From the NCBI GenBank assembly GCA_015060905.1, contig SUXQ01000004.1:62001-126000 (forward strand): 64,000 nucleotides of DNA, read 5' to 3'. The stretch is from Bacteroidales bacterium (GTDB lineage: Bacteria > Bacteroidota > Bacteroidia > Bacteroidales > Bacteroidaceae). Both the position numbers and the translations under genes were made by a program. Below, one piece after another: positions 17,564-24,984 of the stretch (positions are counted from its first letter, which is position 1; every line of letters begins with the position of its first letter). The notes under the pieces were generated by a model. The model worked only from the letters and a program-made list of their open reading frames with translations. It was not told the origin of the DNA and made no database searches.

Positions 17564-18189
17564 TTGCCCGGAGTGTGCTTGTAGATAAGGTCCGCACGTT
17601 GCTGAACGAGGTGCGGGGCGAGGGTGGTGTTTCGCTTATAACCGACGATACTCTGTTGCTCGACACGTATATTACAGAATTGTTACCCGAGGCTGTGCTT
17701 TTCATTCAGATGAATAGGGGACGAGGGGTGGTGAACGGTAAAAACTTCGCAGATTGCAATGTTTCTGTCACGAACGATGGGAAAGGGGTGATTGTATTGC
17801 CCGAGGATTATGTTCGTCTCGTTTCGCTTAAGTTGGATACGTGGAAAAAGCCTTGCTCGGCAACTGCCGAGGTAAATTCGCCGACAGATTGTGCGCAGCA
17901 TAATAAATATATGCAGGCGGGAGTATATTCCCCTGTGTGTGTCGAGGTTTCAACCGACGAGGGGGTGCTATTGGATGTCTACCCTGTGGATGCAGACACT
18001 GCGCCTGTGGTGGAGTATTTAATTTACGAGGCTCGCTACGATGGCAGCAAAGGGCTTGCGACGAGAAACGAGTATCTTATTCAGGCTGTTGCTTATCAGT
18101 GTGCCGGACTTGTATGTAATGTTTTTGAGAAGTATGAGGCTGCAAACTCTTTCTTGGGATTGGCAGCGGCTTTGTGTAACAATAAATAG
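17560..18189 (+). CDS. putative head-completion/neck protein
   Basis: 209 residues from the ATG at 17560; an in-frame TTG two codons earlier is less likely because ATG overlaps the previous stop as ATGA. The start (VDKVRTLLNEVRGEGGVSLITDDTLLLDTYITELLPEAV) and the later strand pair plus a helix containing LIQAVAYQCAGLV resemble gp6/gp15-type head-tail connector proteins in layout. There are no motifs to confirm it. It sits in the third position after the capsid-like gene, where connector genes commonly lie. Confidence 0.55.
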   Translation: MIARSVLVDKVRTLLNEVRGEGGVSLITDDTLLLDTYITELLPEAVLFIQMNRGRGVVNGKNFADCNVSVTNDGKGVIVLPEDYVRLVSLKLDTWKKPCSATAEVNSPTDCAQHNKYMQAGVYSPVCVEVSTDEGVLLDVYPVDADTAPVVEYLIYEARYDGSKGLATRNEYLIQAVAYQCAGLVCNVFEKYEAANSFLGLAAALCNNK

Positions 18190-18197
18190 ATTTTAAT

Positions 18198-18479
18198 ATG
18201 GCAGTAGTGAATGTTTCATTCGATAAAAATGGGGCTGTGTGGGAGACTGCCCCTATAATATCCACCGGCGGCGACATAAGGGTGCGCGTACATAAGGCGG
18301 GACCTTATCCGGTGGAGGTGTTTGTGAGCATTGACGGGGTAGAGGAGTATCTTTTTCACGACGATTTTGGAATCGATGAAAATAAATGCGAAATTACCCT
18401 GCTTGGAGTGATGCCCGGGCAGCATATTAAGCTGTGCTGTAACAGTGAACTTGAACTTGTGAAAATACTCGAGGCGTAA
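18198..18479 (+). CDS. small beta-rich phage-type protein
   Basis: 93 residues, predicted almost all beta: alternating strands such as VVNVSFDKNGAVWETAP and VEVFVSIDGVEEYLF, with Ile/Val/Gly-rich turns. There is no Cys pair, no catalytic motif and no signal. It starts 9 bases after the preceding stop. Small beta sandwiches in this position in phage operons are often head decoration or fibre-like proteins, but nothing in the sequence proves that here. Confidence 0.55.
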   Translation: MAVVNVSFDKNGAVWETAPIISTGGDIRVRVHKAGPYPVEVFVSIDGVEEYLFHDDFGIDENKCEITLLGVMPGQHIKLCCNSELELVKILEA

Positions 18480-18498
18480 TTAATTTATTGTTTGACGG

Positions 18499-18582
18499 GA
18501 GAGACGGCATTTTTACGAACCGACAGAATTATTGGGGTCGTTGTTGTTGCAGGGTTTTGAAAAATGTCCGTTTCTCTTTTTT
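18499..18582 (+). terminator. structured hairpin between capsid-operon genes
   Basis: GAGAGACGGCATTTTT (18499-18514) pairs imperfectly with GAAAAATGTCCGTTTCTC (18559-18576) and is followed by a T-tract. It lies inside the operon, 20 bases before the next gene, so it is more likely an attenuator than a full terminator. Confidence 0.5.
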
Positions 18583-18597
18583 CATTATTAGTTTATT

Positions 18598-19017
18598 ATG
18601 AATATACAGATTGATAAAAAAAGTGTGATTGATGGGGTGCATCGTCAAACGGCGTTACTTGCTCTGAAGAATGAAAATGGAGAGACTATTGCTTACAGCG
18701 AAGATGATGAGGTCAGGGTAGAGCCTTTGTGGGTGGCTGCGCTCGATGAACTGTTGCAGTTGTTGTTGCCGTATGCCCGTGTGTCGGTTGCCGATGATAC
18801 TGCCGATTTTTTACTTTCTCTTCCGGCTAATTGGGACGATGCGCAGGTGGAAGCGTTGCAGCAACTTGCGAAAAACTATGTGACAACTGCGCTTACTGCA
18901 CGTTGGCTCGACAATATTAAGCCCGACTCGGCTATGCTCTTGCGGTCGTTGAACAGTAGCACCGGTACTGCCATCAACGAATTGTTGTTTGCGAGGAAAA
19001 AGCCCTTAAGGGAATAA
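18598..19017 (+). CDS. phage-type protein, last gene of the capsid operon
   Basis: 139 residues. An initial basic part with short strands is followed by helices: LWVAALDELLQLLLPY, then AQVEALQQLAKNYVTTALTARWLD and a final helix ending in ARKKPLRE. The series acidic/Leu helix, ALTARWL helix, basic end is like the two small proteins of the terminase operon (4168-4641 and 4647-5156), suggesting a shared origin. The function is unknown and a neck role is inferred. It ends the plus-strand run, and a bidirectional hairpin follows 180 bases later. No tail genes appear downstream. Confidence 0.55.
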   Translation: MNIQIDKKSVIDGVHRQTALLALKNENGETIAYSEDDEVRVEPLWVAALDELLQLLLPYARVSVADDTADFLLSLPANWDDAQVEALQQLAKNYVTTALTARWLDNIKPDSAMLLRSLNSSTGTAINELLFARKKPLRE

Positions 19018-19193
19018 TATACATGTTCTTTTTTTTAAAGTTGTTTGGATTTTCCCTTCTATTATTGTGGTTGTCAGACTGTGATGATGGAAGGGAAAAT
19101 TTTGTAATTATCTTTTTTGTTATACGAAATAAAAGTGTGTTTCAATAATTGTTTTTTTGCGCTTCGCTTGCGCAATACAAAATAAGCTTTAGA

Positions 19194-19232
19194 CAAAATG
19201 CCCTCTCACATGATACGCGAGAGGGCATTTTG
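19194..19232. terminator. bidirectional terminator between capsid operon and the 19254 gene
   Basis: 14-base perfect arms (CAAAATGCCCTCTC and complement) around an 11-base loop, A/T-rich on both outer sides, between two convergent genes. Confidence 0.8.
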
Positions 19233-19253
19233 CTGCTTAACATCAATAGTTTC

Positions 19254-19631
19254 TTATTTGTCAAACGACCAGAAAATAATATTTTCCCCCGTAAGCGGTT
19301 TACGAATTTTCAGTGTCGCCTCGTGTATGTACCTGCCTTTGTTGTACAGCAACACTTTTCCCACGACACAATCGTTGCAATCGTCGGGAATAACATTGAT
19401 GACCATGCGGTGTTTGTTGTTGGAGAGAATATTCCTGCGCTCCTCGAGAAAATCACGAACAAACCTCTGCTCGTGAAATTTTCTGTGAATACAATAATAC
19501 TCGACAAGGTGACTGCACCATTCCTTTTCTCTTCTGAAGAGTTTGTCGCGCAAATATTCGTACCATTCGAGACATTTTTCGATAATTCGCTCACGCAATG
19601 ACGCTTTCCGGCATAATTCTTTTTCGTTCAT
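19254..19631 (-). CDS. unknown small basic protein co-regulated with the phage-type operons
   Basis: 125 residues, no family recognised. The first 70 residues are helical and rich in Arg, Glu and Tyr/Trp (RERIIEKCLEWYEYLRDK); the last 50 are beta-rich (VINVIPDDCNDCVVGKVLLY). A Cys pair (DDCNDC) is visible but no full zinc motif. Its promoter carries the same TAATTCTGCA-N23-TACATTTG arrangement as the terminase and capsid operons, and the repressor gene is divergent from it. These facts make a regulatory or particle-related role plausible but unproven. Confidence 0.55.
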   Translation of the reverse strand: MNEKELCRKASLRERIIEKCLEWYEYLRDKLFRREKEWCSHLVEYYCIHRKFHEQRFVRDFLEERRNILSNNKHRMVINVIPDDCNDCVVGKVLLYNKGRYIHEATLKIRKPLTGENIIFWSFDK

Positions 19632-19684
19632 AATTTTTTAGTTGTGTTTATTTTGTTGTTATTGTATTTTATAGTAAGTTTGTG

Positions 19685-19725
19685 CAAATGTAGATACGGA
19701 ACTGACCATTCAAGTTGCAGAATTA
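19685..19725 (-). promoter_or_regulatory. promoter of the 19254 gene with shared phage-module motif
   Basis: On the minus strand TAATTCTGCA (19725-19716), 23 bases, TACATTTG (19692-19685). The bases after TGCA (ACTTGAATGG) also resemble those of the capsid promoter (ACCTTCAACGG). Confidence 0.65.
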
Positions 19726-19777
19726 TCACTTTTCGTTTACAAATATAATTCCTAATTTAAGAAAATGAATGGAAAAT

Positions 19778-19795
19778 ATAGCCAAATTTGGCTAT
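19778..19795. promoter_or_regulatory. candidate repressor operator palindrome
   Basis: ATAGCCAAATTTGGCTAT, a perfect 18-base palindrome, lies between the divergent 19254 gene and the S24-type repressor gene, 108 bases before the latter's start. It has the form of a site for a dimeric HTH repressor, probably autoregulation. Confidence 0.5.
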
Positions 19796-19903
19796 TTGTA
19801 ATCAGTCTAAATAAGACAAGGAAGTAATATGTATCTTATTGCTTTGATTGTAAAGGACAAAAAAGATTTTTGCAACGTCAGACGTAGAAATTATTACTAA
19901 ACG

Positions 19904-20536
19904 ATGGAACAAATAAAGAAACGCATATTGAGTTTACTGTCCGACAAAGCCTTAAACGTAAACAGGGCATGTGTGATGCTGGATATGCCGCAGCGCACGT
20001 TGAACAGACAGTTGAACGAGGGAGGCAATGTCTCTATGGAACTTATATATGCTATTAACAAATATTTTCCGGAAGTGTCTATCGAGTGGATTCTTAACGG
20101 GAAAGGCAATATGTATAGAGGCGAGGAAGATGCTGCTGAAAATATTAAGAATGTATCGCCATACTTCAATTCTATAACCGTAAGCGCCGGCGTACGCGAT
20201 GCAATTAATGATGATTGTGAATTACCTGATGCATTTGTAAGTATTCCCGGGAAAAAGGCCGATTTTTTCTTTCCTGTGGTTGGAACATCAATGCAACCCG
20301 AGATTAATCCCGGAGATATTATAGGGGTTAATAAAATGGATTCATTTTCCGAACTTGATGGGGAAAAGGTGTATATGATTATTACTCGCGACGCACGCAT
20401 GATTAAGTATTGTTCGACTAATGACAACGACAAAGATGAGATTCTCTGTACATCGCCCAATTATCCGTCGTTCACTTTAAGGAAAGAGGAAATTATTGCC
20501 ATGTATAATGTTGTTGTAAAAATTTCAAATGTTTGA
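19904..20536 (+). CDS. CI/LexA-like transcriptional repressor with S24 peptidase domain
   Basis: 210 residues. Residues 1-65 form a helix-turn-helix (ACVMLDMPQRTLNRQLNEG), with the IEWILNGKGNM ending typical of phage CI-type XRE domains. Residues ~110-210 are an S24 peptidase: catalytic Ser in VVGTSMQPEINPGDII (about 127) and Lys in RDARMIKYC (about 166). Such repressors cut themselves with RecA during DNA damage and release phage promoters. An Ala-Gly cleavage pair (VSAGVRD, about 103-109) lies in the linker. The gene is divergent from a gene with the phage-module promoter and next to a palindromic operator candidate, so it may control that regulon and tie it to the SOS response. Confidence 0.85.
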   Translation: MEQIKKRILSLLSDKALNVNRACVMLDMPQRTLNRQLNEGGNVSMELIYAINKYFPEVSIEWILNGKGNMYRGEEDAAENIKNVSPYFNSITVSAGVRDAINDDCELPDAFVSIPGKKADFFFPVVGTSMQPEINPGDIIGVNKMDSFSELDGEKVYMIITRDARMIKYCSTNDNDKDEILCTSPNYPSFTLRKEEIIAMYNVVVKISNV

Positions 20537-20554
20537 TTTTCCAAATATCTAAAT

Positions 20555-21646
20555 ATGAAAAAAATTTTATTATTATTATCAGCATGCGTATGTCTTGCAG
20601 CATGCAACAAATGCAAATACACAGTAAACGGCACAGTAGGTGAGGGGGTAAGCATTGGCGACAGTGTTTACTTGCAATATATAGAAGAGGGCAGAGTATA
20701 CACTCTTGCTCGCGATGCTGTGAAAAATGGTGTTTTTTCTTTCACAGGCGAAAATTGCGAGCCTCGTTTGTGCTACATTGTATCCATAATAAACAATAGG
20801 CCACGTTCAAAAGCCGAGCTATTTTTGGAGCCGGGAGATATAAACATTAATATCGGCGACAAACACTCTACACTTGCGGGCACATTCCTGAACACACGTC
20901 TGCAAGAGTATAATGACTCTATCTTTTTAATAGAACAGATGTTTAAAACCTTTTACGAGAAGAGTAAAAGAAAAAAACTTTCGGTCAAGGGTGCCGAAGA
21001 GGCTGATAAAGGCATGAAAGTATTAAGCATTGTACGCAAGGATTATCTTAATCGTTTCCTTGAGAAGAACATCGACAACCCTTTATGCAGCTACATTTTA
21101 ACAAACAACTACGAATATATTGACCCGAAAGATGGAATTGAGATTATATCGCGTATGCCACAGGAAAATAAATGCGATACAACAATCAGACATATTGAGC
21201 ATACTTTCCGAAACAGAATATTGACTGCCGAAGGACTGTGTTTCACAGACTTTGACGCTTATTCAAATGACGGCAAGCGCGTAAAGCTATCAGATTATGT
21301 AGGTAAAGGAAAAATAACAGTATTGAACATTTGGGGTTCCAACGGACGCAATGCACAATCAGACGTTGCCGAGTTTAAGGCGCTGGCCGATACATACAAG
21401 GATAAAGTGGAGTTTGTAAGCTTTGCAATCGATAAAGACACGACAGCGTGGAACGATGCAATAAAAAAATATGAAATGTGGTGGAACAACATTTCGGACA
21501 TGCAAGGGTGGAACAGTAAAGCTCTTTTCTCGTACGGAATAAACAGCTTTCCTTATAATATTATATTCGATGCTTATGGTACTATTCTGCACAAGGGCAT
21601 AAACGTTGAAAATGTATATTCTGCACTTGACGAAGCTCTTAAGTGA
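20555..21646 (+). CDS. thioredoxin-like lipoprotein (DUF4369/TlpA type) lacking the active-site cysteines
   Basis: 363 residues. A lipoprotein signal (LSACVCLAAC, lipidated Cys about 17) is followed by a DUF4369-like beta domain (to about 115), a helical linker, and a thioredoxin fold from about 230 (FTDFDAYSNDGKRVKLSDYVGKG). Where TlpA/ResA proteins have WCxxC, this one reads NIWGSNGRNAQ, so both redox cysteines are absent. The later cis-Pro region is kept (NSFPYNIIFD). The protein therefore cannot act as a disulfide reductase and may bind or scaffold instead. It starts 18 bases after the repressor gene and could be read from the same transcript. Confidence 0.8.
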   Translation: MKKILLLLSACVCLAACNKCKYTVNGTVGEGVSIGDSVYLQYIEEGRVYTLARDAVKNGVFSFTGENCEPRLCYIVSIINNRPRSKAELFLEPGDININIGDKHSTLAGTFLNTRLQEYNDSIFLIEQMFKTFYEKSKRKKLSVKGAEEADKGMKVLSIVRKDYLNRFLEKNIDNPLCSYILTNNYEYIDPKDGIEIISRMPQENKCDTTIRHIEHTFRNRILTAEGLCFTDFDAYSNDGKRVKLSDYVGKGKITVLNIWGSNGRNAQSDVAEFKALADTYKDKVEFVSFAIDKDTTAWNDAIKKYEMWWNNISDMQGWNSKALFSYGINSFPYNIIFDAYGTILHKGINVENVYSALDEALK

Positions 21647-21662
21647 TTGTGGTACAATAAAT

Positions 21663-21691
21663 AAAAAATCTCCCGGCAAGGGAGATTTTTT
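21663..21691. terminator. bidirectional terminator
   Basis: 12-base perfect arms (AAAAAATCTCCC and complement) with a 5-base loop, between convergent genes. Confidence 0.9.
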
Positions 21692-21692
21692 A

Positions 21693-22340
21693 TTATAGCA
21701 AGAATCTGTTATATTGTTTCTCGAATCCTATGGTTGTGTGGTCGCCGTGCCCGGGAAAGACGAGGGTGGCATCGGGTAAAGAGAGCAATTTCTCTTTTAT
21801 ACTGCTTATGAGCGTATCATAGTCAGCATCGGCAAAATCTGTGCGTCCTATGCTCCCCCGAAAAAGTGCATCGCCCGAGAAAAGCATATTTTCCTCGGCC
21901 ACATAATATGCAAGGCTGCCGGGTGAGTGGCCGGGTACATGCAAGGCTTTAATTACATTATTTCCGAAAGTAACAGTATCACCATCATGCAACACAGAGC
22001 CTATTGCCGGAATTTTCTCGTTGTATTTTAGTCCGAAACGTGCCACACGTTCGCCTATAGTTTCGGCCCAAGGCCAATCTTTGTCATTAGCTGCAGACTT
22101 TATTCCAAACGCTTGTTCGATAAACGGATTGCCAAATATATGATCAAAATGAAGATGGGTGTTCAGATGGTATTTAACTGTGAGCCCATTGTTTTTTATA
22201 AAGTTCTTAAGTTCCTCTTTCTCTTCATCGAAAAGCACAGCCCCGTCGATAATAACAGCCTCTTTACTTTCGTTCCACAAAATGTAACAATTTACATCGA
22301 CAGGATTGAATATAAATCTTTTAAGTTCCATACGACACAT
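21693..22340 (-). CDS. metallo-beta-lactamase fold hydrolase (glyoxalase II-like)
   Basis: 215 residues, or 212 from the second ATG at 22331 (MELKRFIF), which is the more usual start for the family. The metal site is complete: NTHLHFDH (HxHxDH, about 58-66), GHSPGSLAYY (about 136) and the final FPGHGDHTTIG. GDALFRGSIGRTD gives the bridging Asp. YcbL/GloB-type enzymes hydrolyse thioesters such as S-lactoylglutathione; without the C-terminal glyoxalase II domain the substrate here is open. It follows rsmG within a few bases and is likely co-transcribed with it. Confidence 0.85.
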   Translation of the reverse strand: MCRMELKRFIFNPVDVNCYILWNESKEAVIIDGAVLFDEEKEELKNFIKNNGLTVKYHLNTHLHFDHIFGNPFIEQAFGIKSAANDKDWPWAETIGERVARFGLKYNEKIPAIGSVLHDGDTVTFGNNVIKALHVPGHSPGSLAYYVAEENMLFSGDALFRGSIGRTDFADADYDTLISSIKEKLLSLPDATLVFPGHGDHTTIGFEKQYNRFLL

Positions 22341-22341
22341 A

Positions 22342-22965
22342 TTAATTTATAGGCACATAAACAACTTTTTTACCCTTGAAAAATTCCTCGGCAAAGTAAT
22401 TATGCAGTTCAATCATGTCCACACACTTTTTAAACGGCTGAATTTCGGCATTAAGGTCACCACCTTTCAGGCATATAATTCCGTTGGGCAAGGCATTATG
22501 CTGCTCCTTATTTACATTTTTATGGCATATTTTTACAAGGTCGGCAAGAGGCATCACCGCGCGGCTGACCACAAAATTGAATTTCTCTTTTACGTCCTCG
22601 CCACGACTGTGGGCAAAAGTAATATTTTCGAGACCTATTGCCTCGGAAATCTCTCGTGCCACCCTTACTTTTTTCCCGATACTGTCTACAAGATGAAATT
22701 TCACCTCAGGAAAAAGAATGGCAAGCGGAACACCGGGAAAACCTCCGCCGCAACCAAAATCCATAACAGTTGTTCCACTGCGAAAGTTTATCATCTTGGC
22801 AATTCCCAAAGAGTGCAATACGTGATGAAGATAAAGATTTTCTATATCCTTGCGCGAAATTACATTAATCTTACTGTTCCAATCAAAATATAGGTCGTAC
22901 AACGCAGCAAACTGCTCTTTTTGTTTCTCGGTAAGGTTAGGAAAATATTTTAGAATCTGTTCCAT
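22342..22965 (-). CDS. rsmG: 16S rRNA (guanine527-N7)-methyltransferase
   Basis: 207 residues, full length. The SAM-binding motif MDFGCGGGFPGVPLAI is at about 68-83, NVISRKD at about 34-40 precedes it, and FVVSRAV (about 131) is the conserved motif after the SAM fold. RsmG (GidB) methylates G527 of 16S rRNA; its loss gives low-level streptomycin resistance in several bacteria. It lies between the DUF3298 gene and the MBL hydrolase on the same strand, with only two bases to the former's stop. Confidence 0.95.
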   Translation of the reverse strand: MEQILKYFPNLTEKQKEQFAALYDLYFDWNSKINVISRKDIENLYLHHVLHSLGIAKMINFRSGTTVMDFGCGGGFPGVPLAILFPEVKFHLVDSIGKKVRVAREISEAIGLENITFAHSRGEDVKEKFNFVVSRAVMPLADLVKICHKNVNKEQHNALPNGIICLKGGDLNAEIQPFKKCVDMIELHNYFAEEFFKGKKVVYVPIN

Positions 22966-22967
22966 TA

Positions 22968-23765
22968 TTATTTCATTATAGTTGATAATTCATCGTAAGT
23001 AAAGCCCAATATGGTTGTGCCGGCCGAACGAGGAGCAATTTCGTAAAGATTATAATAAAATAAGATGCTGTCTTTTTTCATTATAAAATTTTCAGTAGGG
23101 TAAATGTCGTTAAATGTAAGATACCCCTTTTCTTTTATCTCTTTGCGGCTGCCGGCACCAATCTTTGCCGCAAGAGCATCGGTCAGTCGGCCGGAAAGAT
23201 ACTCTTCGTAATTTTCTTTGAAAATATCGTTCAGTTTAATCTCGTCGCCCGTTTCTGCATCAAAGTTTATGATAATACAAGCACTATTGGGGTTTGCGCC
23301 ACCCGTATAACATTCATTGTTAATAATATAATTTATAACATCCTTGCGTCCATACTCAATCGTCGTATTTATGATGTATGAAAAATTAAGCCATGCAGCA
23401 TTTTCATTTATCTGTTTTTCATTGAAATATTCGGGACGCATAGCTACATACTCCTCGTGAACATTAGCAACAAAAGAATCTATCGCCGTCTCAACAGATA
23501 CATTCTCGTAACCGAATATAGCATTGAGAATAGAATTATTGATTTTTGTTTCACGTTCTTTATCATCGGACTGCACAAAGTCTATCGAAACATCAATTTC
23601 GCATTTTGGCGAATTTTTCTCGGTAGAGTCGAGCAGCCAAACAGTCTGTAATTTTTTCGTTACAAACTCATCTTTATTCTTATTGGCAGAGGTAACAACC
23701 GTACCGTTGCACGAAGATAATACCATTGCAATAATTAAAATCAGAAAATACGCGCACTTTTTCAT
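22968..23765 (-). CDS. DUF3298 domain lipoprotein
   Basis: 265 residues. The signal ends in MVLSSC (lipidated Cys about 19). The middle part corresponds to the DUF4163/PdaC-like fold seen before DUF3298 domains. The C-terminal ~90 residues carry the DUF3298 pattern with LFYYNLYEIAPRSAGTT near the end. The family is widespread in Bacteroidetes and related to the extracellular part of RsiV, which binds lysozyme in Firmicutes; whether this protein does so is unknown. Expression probably starts from a repeat-borne promoter at 23816-23846. Confidence 0.8.
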   Translation of the reverse strand: MKKCAYFLILIIAMVLSSCNGTVVTSANKNKDEFVTKKLQTVWLLDSTEKNSPKCEIDVSIDFVQSDDKERETKINNSILNAIFGYENVSVETAIDSFVANVHEEYVAMRPEYFNEKQINENAAWLNFSYIINTTIEYGRKDVINYIINNECYTGGANPNSACIIINFDAETGDEIKLNDIFKENYEEYLSGRLTDALAAKIGAGSRKEIKEKGYLTFNDIYPTENFIMKKDSILFYYNLYEIAPRSAGTTILGFTYDELSTIMK

Positions 23766-23815
23766 AACTTATTTGTTGTATAAAAGTCTTTGATAGCTGT
23801 TGCAATAACATATTG

Positions 23816-23953
23816 CAAAGATAGTGCAAGCCGAGAGCAATACAAAATAAACTTAGTTTATTTTTATTGCCGAGGCGCCGCCTATCTTATATAAAGATAG
23901 TGCAAGCCGCGTAAATGAAAGTTTATTTTATTGCCCATCTTACTATCTTTAGC
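23816..23953. repeat. promoter-bearing palindromic repeat, two minus-facing units and one plus-facing half unit
   Basis: Minus strand: two units about 76 bases apart, each ending TTGCACTATCTTT(A/G). The inner one is a full promoter (TTTG at 23846-23843, 19 bases, TATCTTTG at 23823-23816) for the DUF3298 gene. Between them is the near-palindrome AAATAAACTTAGTTTATTT. At 23920-23953 a diverged half unit (AGTTTATTTTATTG ... TACTATCTTTAGC) faces right toward the YtxH gene. Nearly the same sequence recurs at 60190-60290. Confidence 0.75.
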
Positions 23954-23996
23954 AATAACAGGTACAAAGCGTATTATTAATTTTAAAAGTTACATT

Positions 23997-24230
23997 ATGA
24001 TGAAAGTAGAAAATTTGTTGGCTTTTGCTTGCGGAATCATCGCGGGCGGTACCATGGTAATGATGCTTGCGCCAAAATGTCGGAAAGAGATGTGTGCAAA
24101 CCTCAAAAAAAAGATGGACGAAGCAAAAGAATGTGTAGGAGATGCGATGAATAAATGCCACACGCACTCTTGCGACTGCACAGAGAATAGCGTTGAAAAA
24201 AACAATGTTACATCATTGGAGGAACAATAG
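23997..24230 (+). CDS. YtxH-like small membrane-anchored protein
   Basis: 77 residues from the double ATG at 23997 (MMKVENLLAF). One membrane segment (LLAFACGIIAGGTMVMMLAP) with the glycine-rich pattern of YtxH proteins is followed by KCRKEM and a helical charged part, then a Cys/His-rich stretch (CHTHSCDC) that could bind a metal. Such proteins are common stress or envelope genes of unknown role. The upstream half-unit repeat gives a likely promoter, and the next gene starts seven bases after its stop. Confidence 0.75.
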   Translation: MMKVENLLAFACGIIAGGTMVMMLAPKCRKEMCANLKKKMDEAKECVGDAMNKCHTHSCDCTENSVEKNNVTSLEEQ

Positions 24231-24237
24231 TCTGTTT

Positions 24238-24624
24238 ATGAGAATAGAAGAGTTTTTCGATAATCTCACGGATAACCTCAAGGAATACGCAAACATTAAA
24301 ATCGTTTCCATAAAATTATCTCTTGTAGAGAAGTTATCTCTTCTCGCAAGAGATATTTTATCCACTCTTGTCATTTTTTTCTTAACAGCGGCAGCCCTAT
24401 TGTTTGCATTGATGGCCACAATGATATTAATAGCCCGATACATAGGATTCCTATACAGTTCGCTTCTCATATGCGCAATATTGGGCACAGTTGCATTTAC
24501 AGTCTATTTATTTAGAAAAAAACTCTTTATAAACATGTTTATAGCCTTATTCAGTAAAATGTTTTTCAACAATGATACAGCAGGCAATGAAAAGAATGAA
24601 TTATTCCAAGATAAACAACATTAA
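24238..24624 (+). CDS. putative membrane protein of the DUF1469/holin-superfamily type
   Basis: 128 residues from the ATG at 24238 (MRIEEFFDNLTDNLKEY), chosen because the longer frame overlaps the YtxH gene. An amphipathic helical start is followed by two membrane segments (LVIFFLTAAALLFALMATMI and LLICAILGTVAFTVYLF) and a basic end. This is the layout of Phage_holin_3_6/DUF1469 proteins, which despite the name are usually cellular envelope proteins next to YtxH genes, as here. It is not counted as part of the phage-type modules. Confidence 0.7.
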   Translation: MRIEEFFDNLTDNLKEYANIKIVSIKLSLVEKLSLLARDILSTLVIFFLTAAALLFALMATMILIARYIGFLYSSLLICAILGTVAFTVYLFRKKLFINMFIALFSKMFFNNDTAGNEKNELFQDKQH

Positions 24625-24886
24625 TGAACTACATTTTGCCCAAAAAGAAAATGACATACGCCTGAAATATATACAAAGCACATTACAGAAAAAAATTTCA
24701 TCCATAGGCGGGACGTTGCATACGGGAGTTTCTTTAATCAATCTGTGTAACGAATATTTATTGTTTGCATCACACATACGCTTCTACCATCGAGCATATT
24801 TGTGGTTGCGCACTATGTCCCTGAATTTCAGAAACAGAAACAACACAGAAAAAAAGAAAAACAAAAGAGACGGAAGCAAAAATTAA
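24587..24886 (+). CDS. small helical protein of the YtxH operon
   Basis: 99 residues from the ATG at 24587, or 104 from 24572; both overlap the end of the previous gene. The first part is charged and helical (HFAQKENDIRLKYIQSTLQKK), the end very basic. No family is named. A third small gene after ytxH and the DUF1469 gene is a common arrangement in Bacteroidetes, so I treat it as real. Confidence 0.5.
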   Translation: MKRMNYSKINNINELHFAQKENDIRLKYIQSTLQKKISSIGGTLHTGVSLINLCNEYLLFASHIRFYHRAYLWLRTMSLNFRNRNNTEKKKNKRDGSKN

Positions 24887-24984
24887 TTTTCTCATTTAAG
24901 AAATTGTTTCTAACTTTGCAAAATAAAATATGAGCGAGCATAAACACTATAAGCCAAATATATTAACAACCAAAATATCACACA

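Noticed and set aside
24238-24624. DUF1469/holin-type membrane protein as part of the phage system
   Set aside because: It sits in a YtxH operon typical of cellular envelope genes and lacks the shared phage promoter motif.
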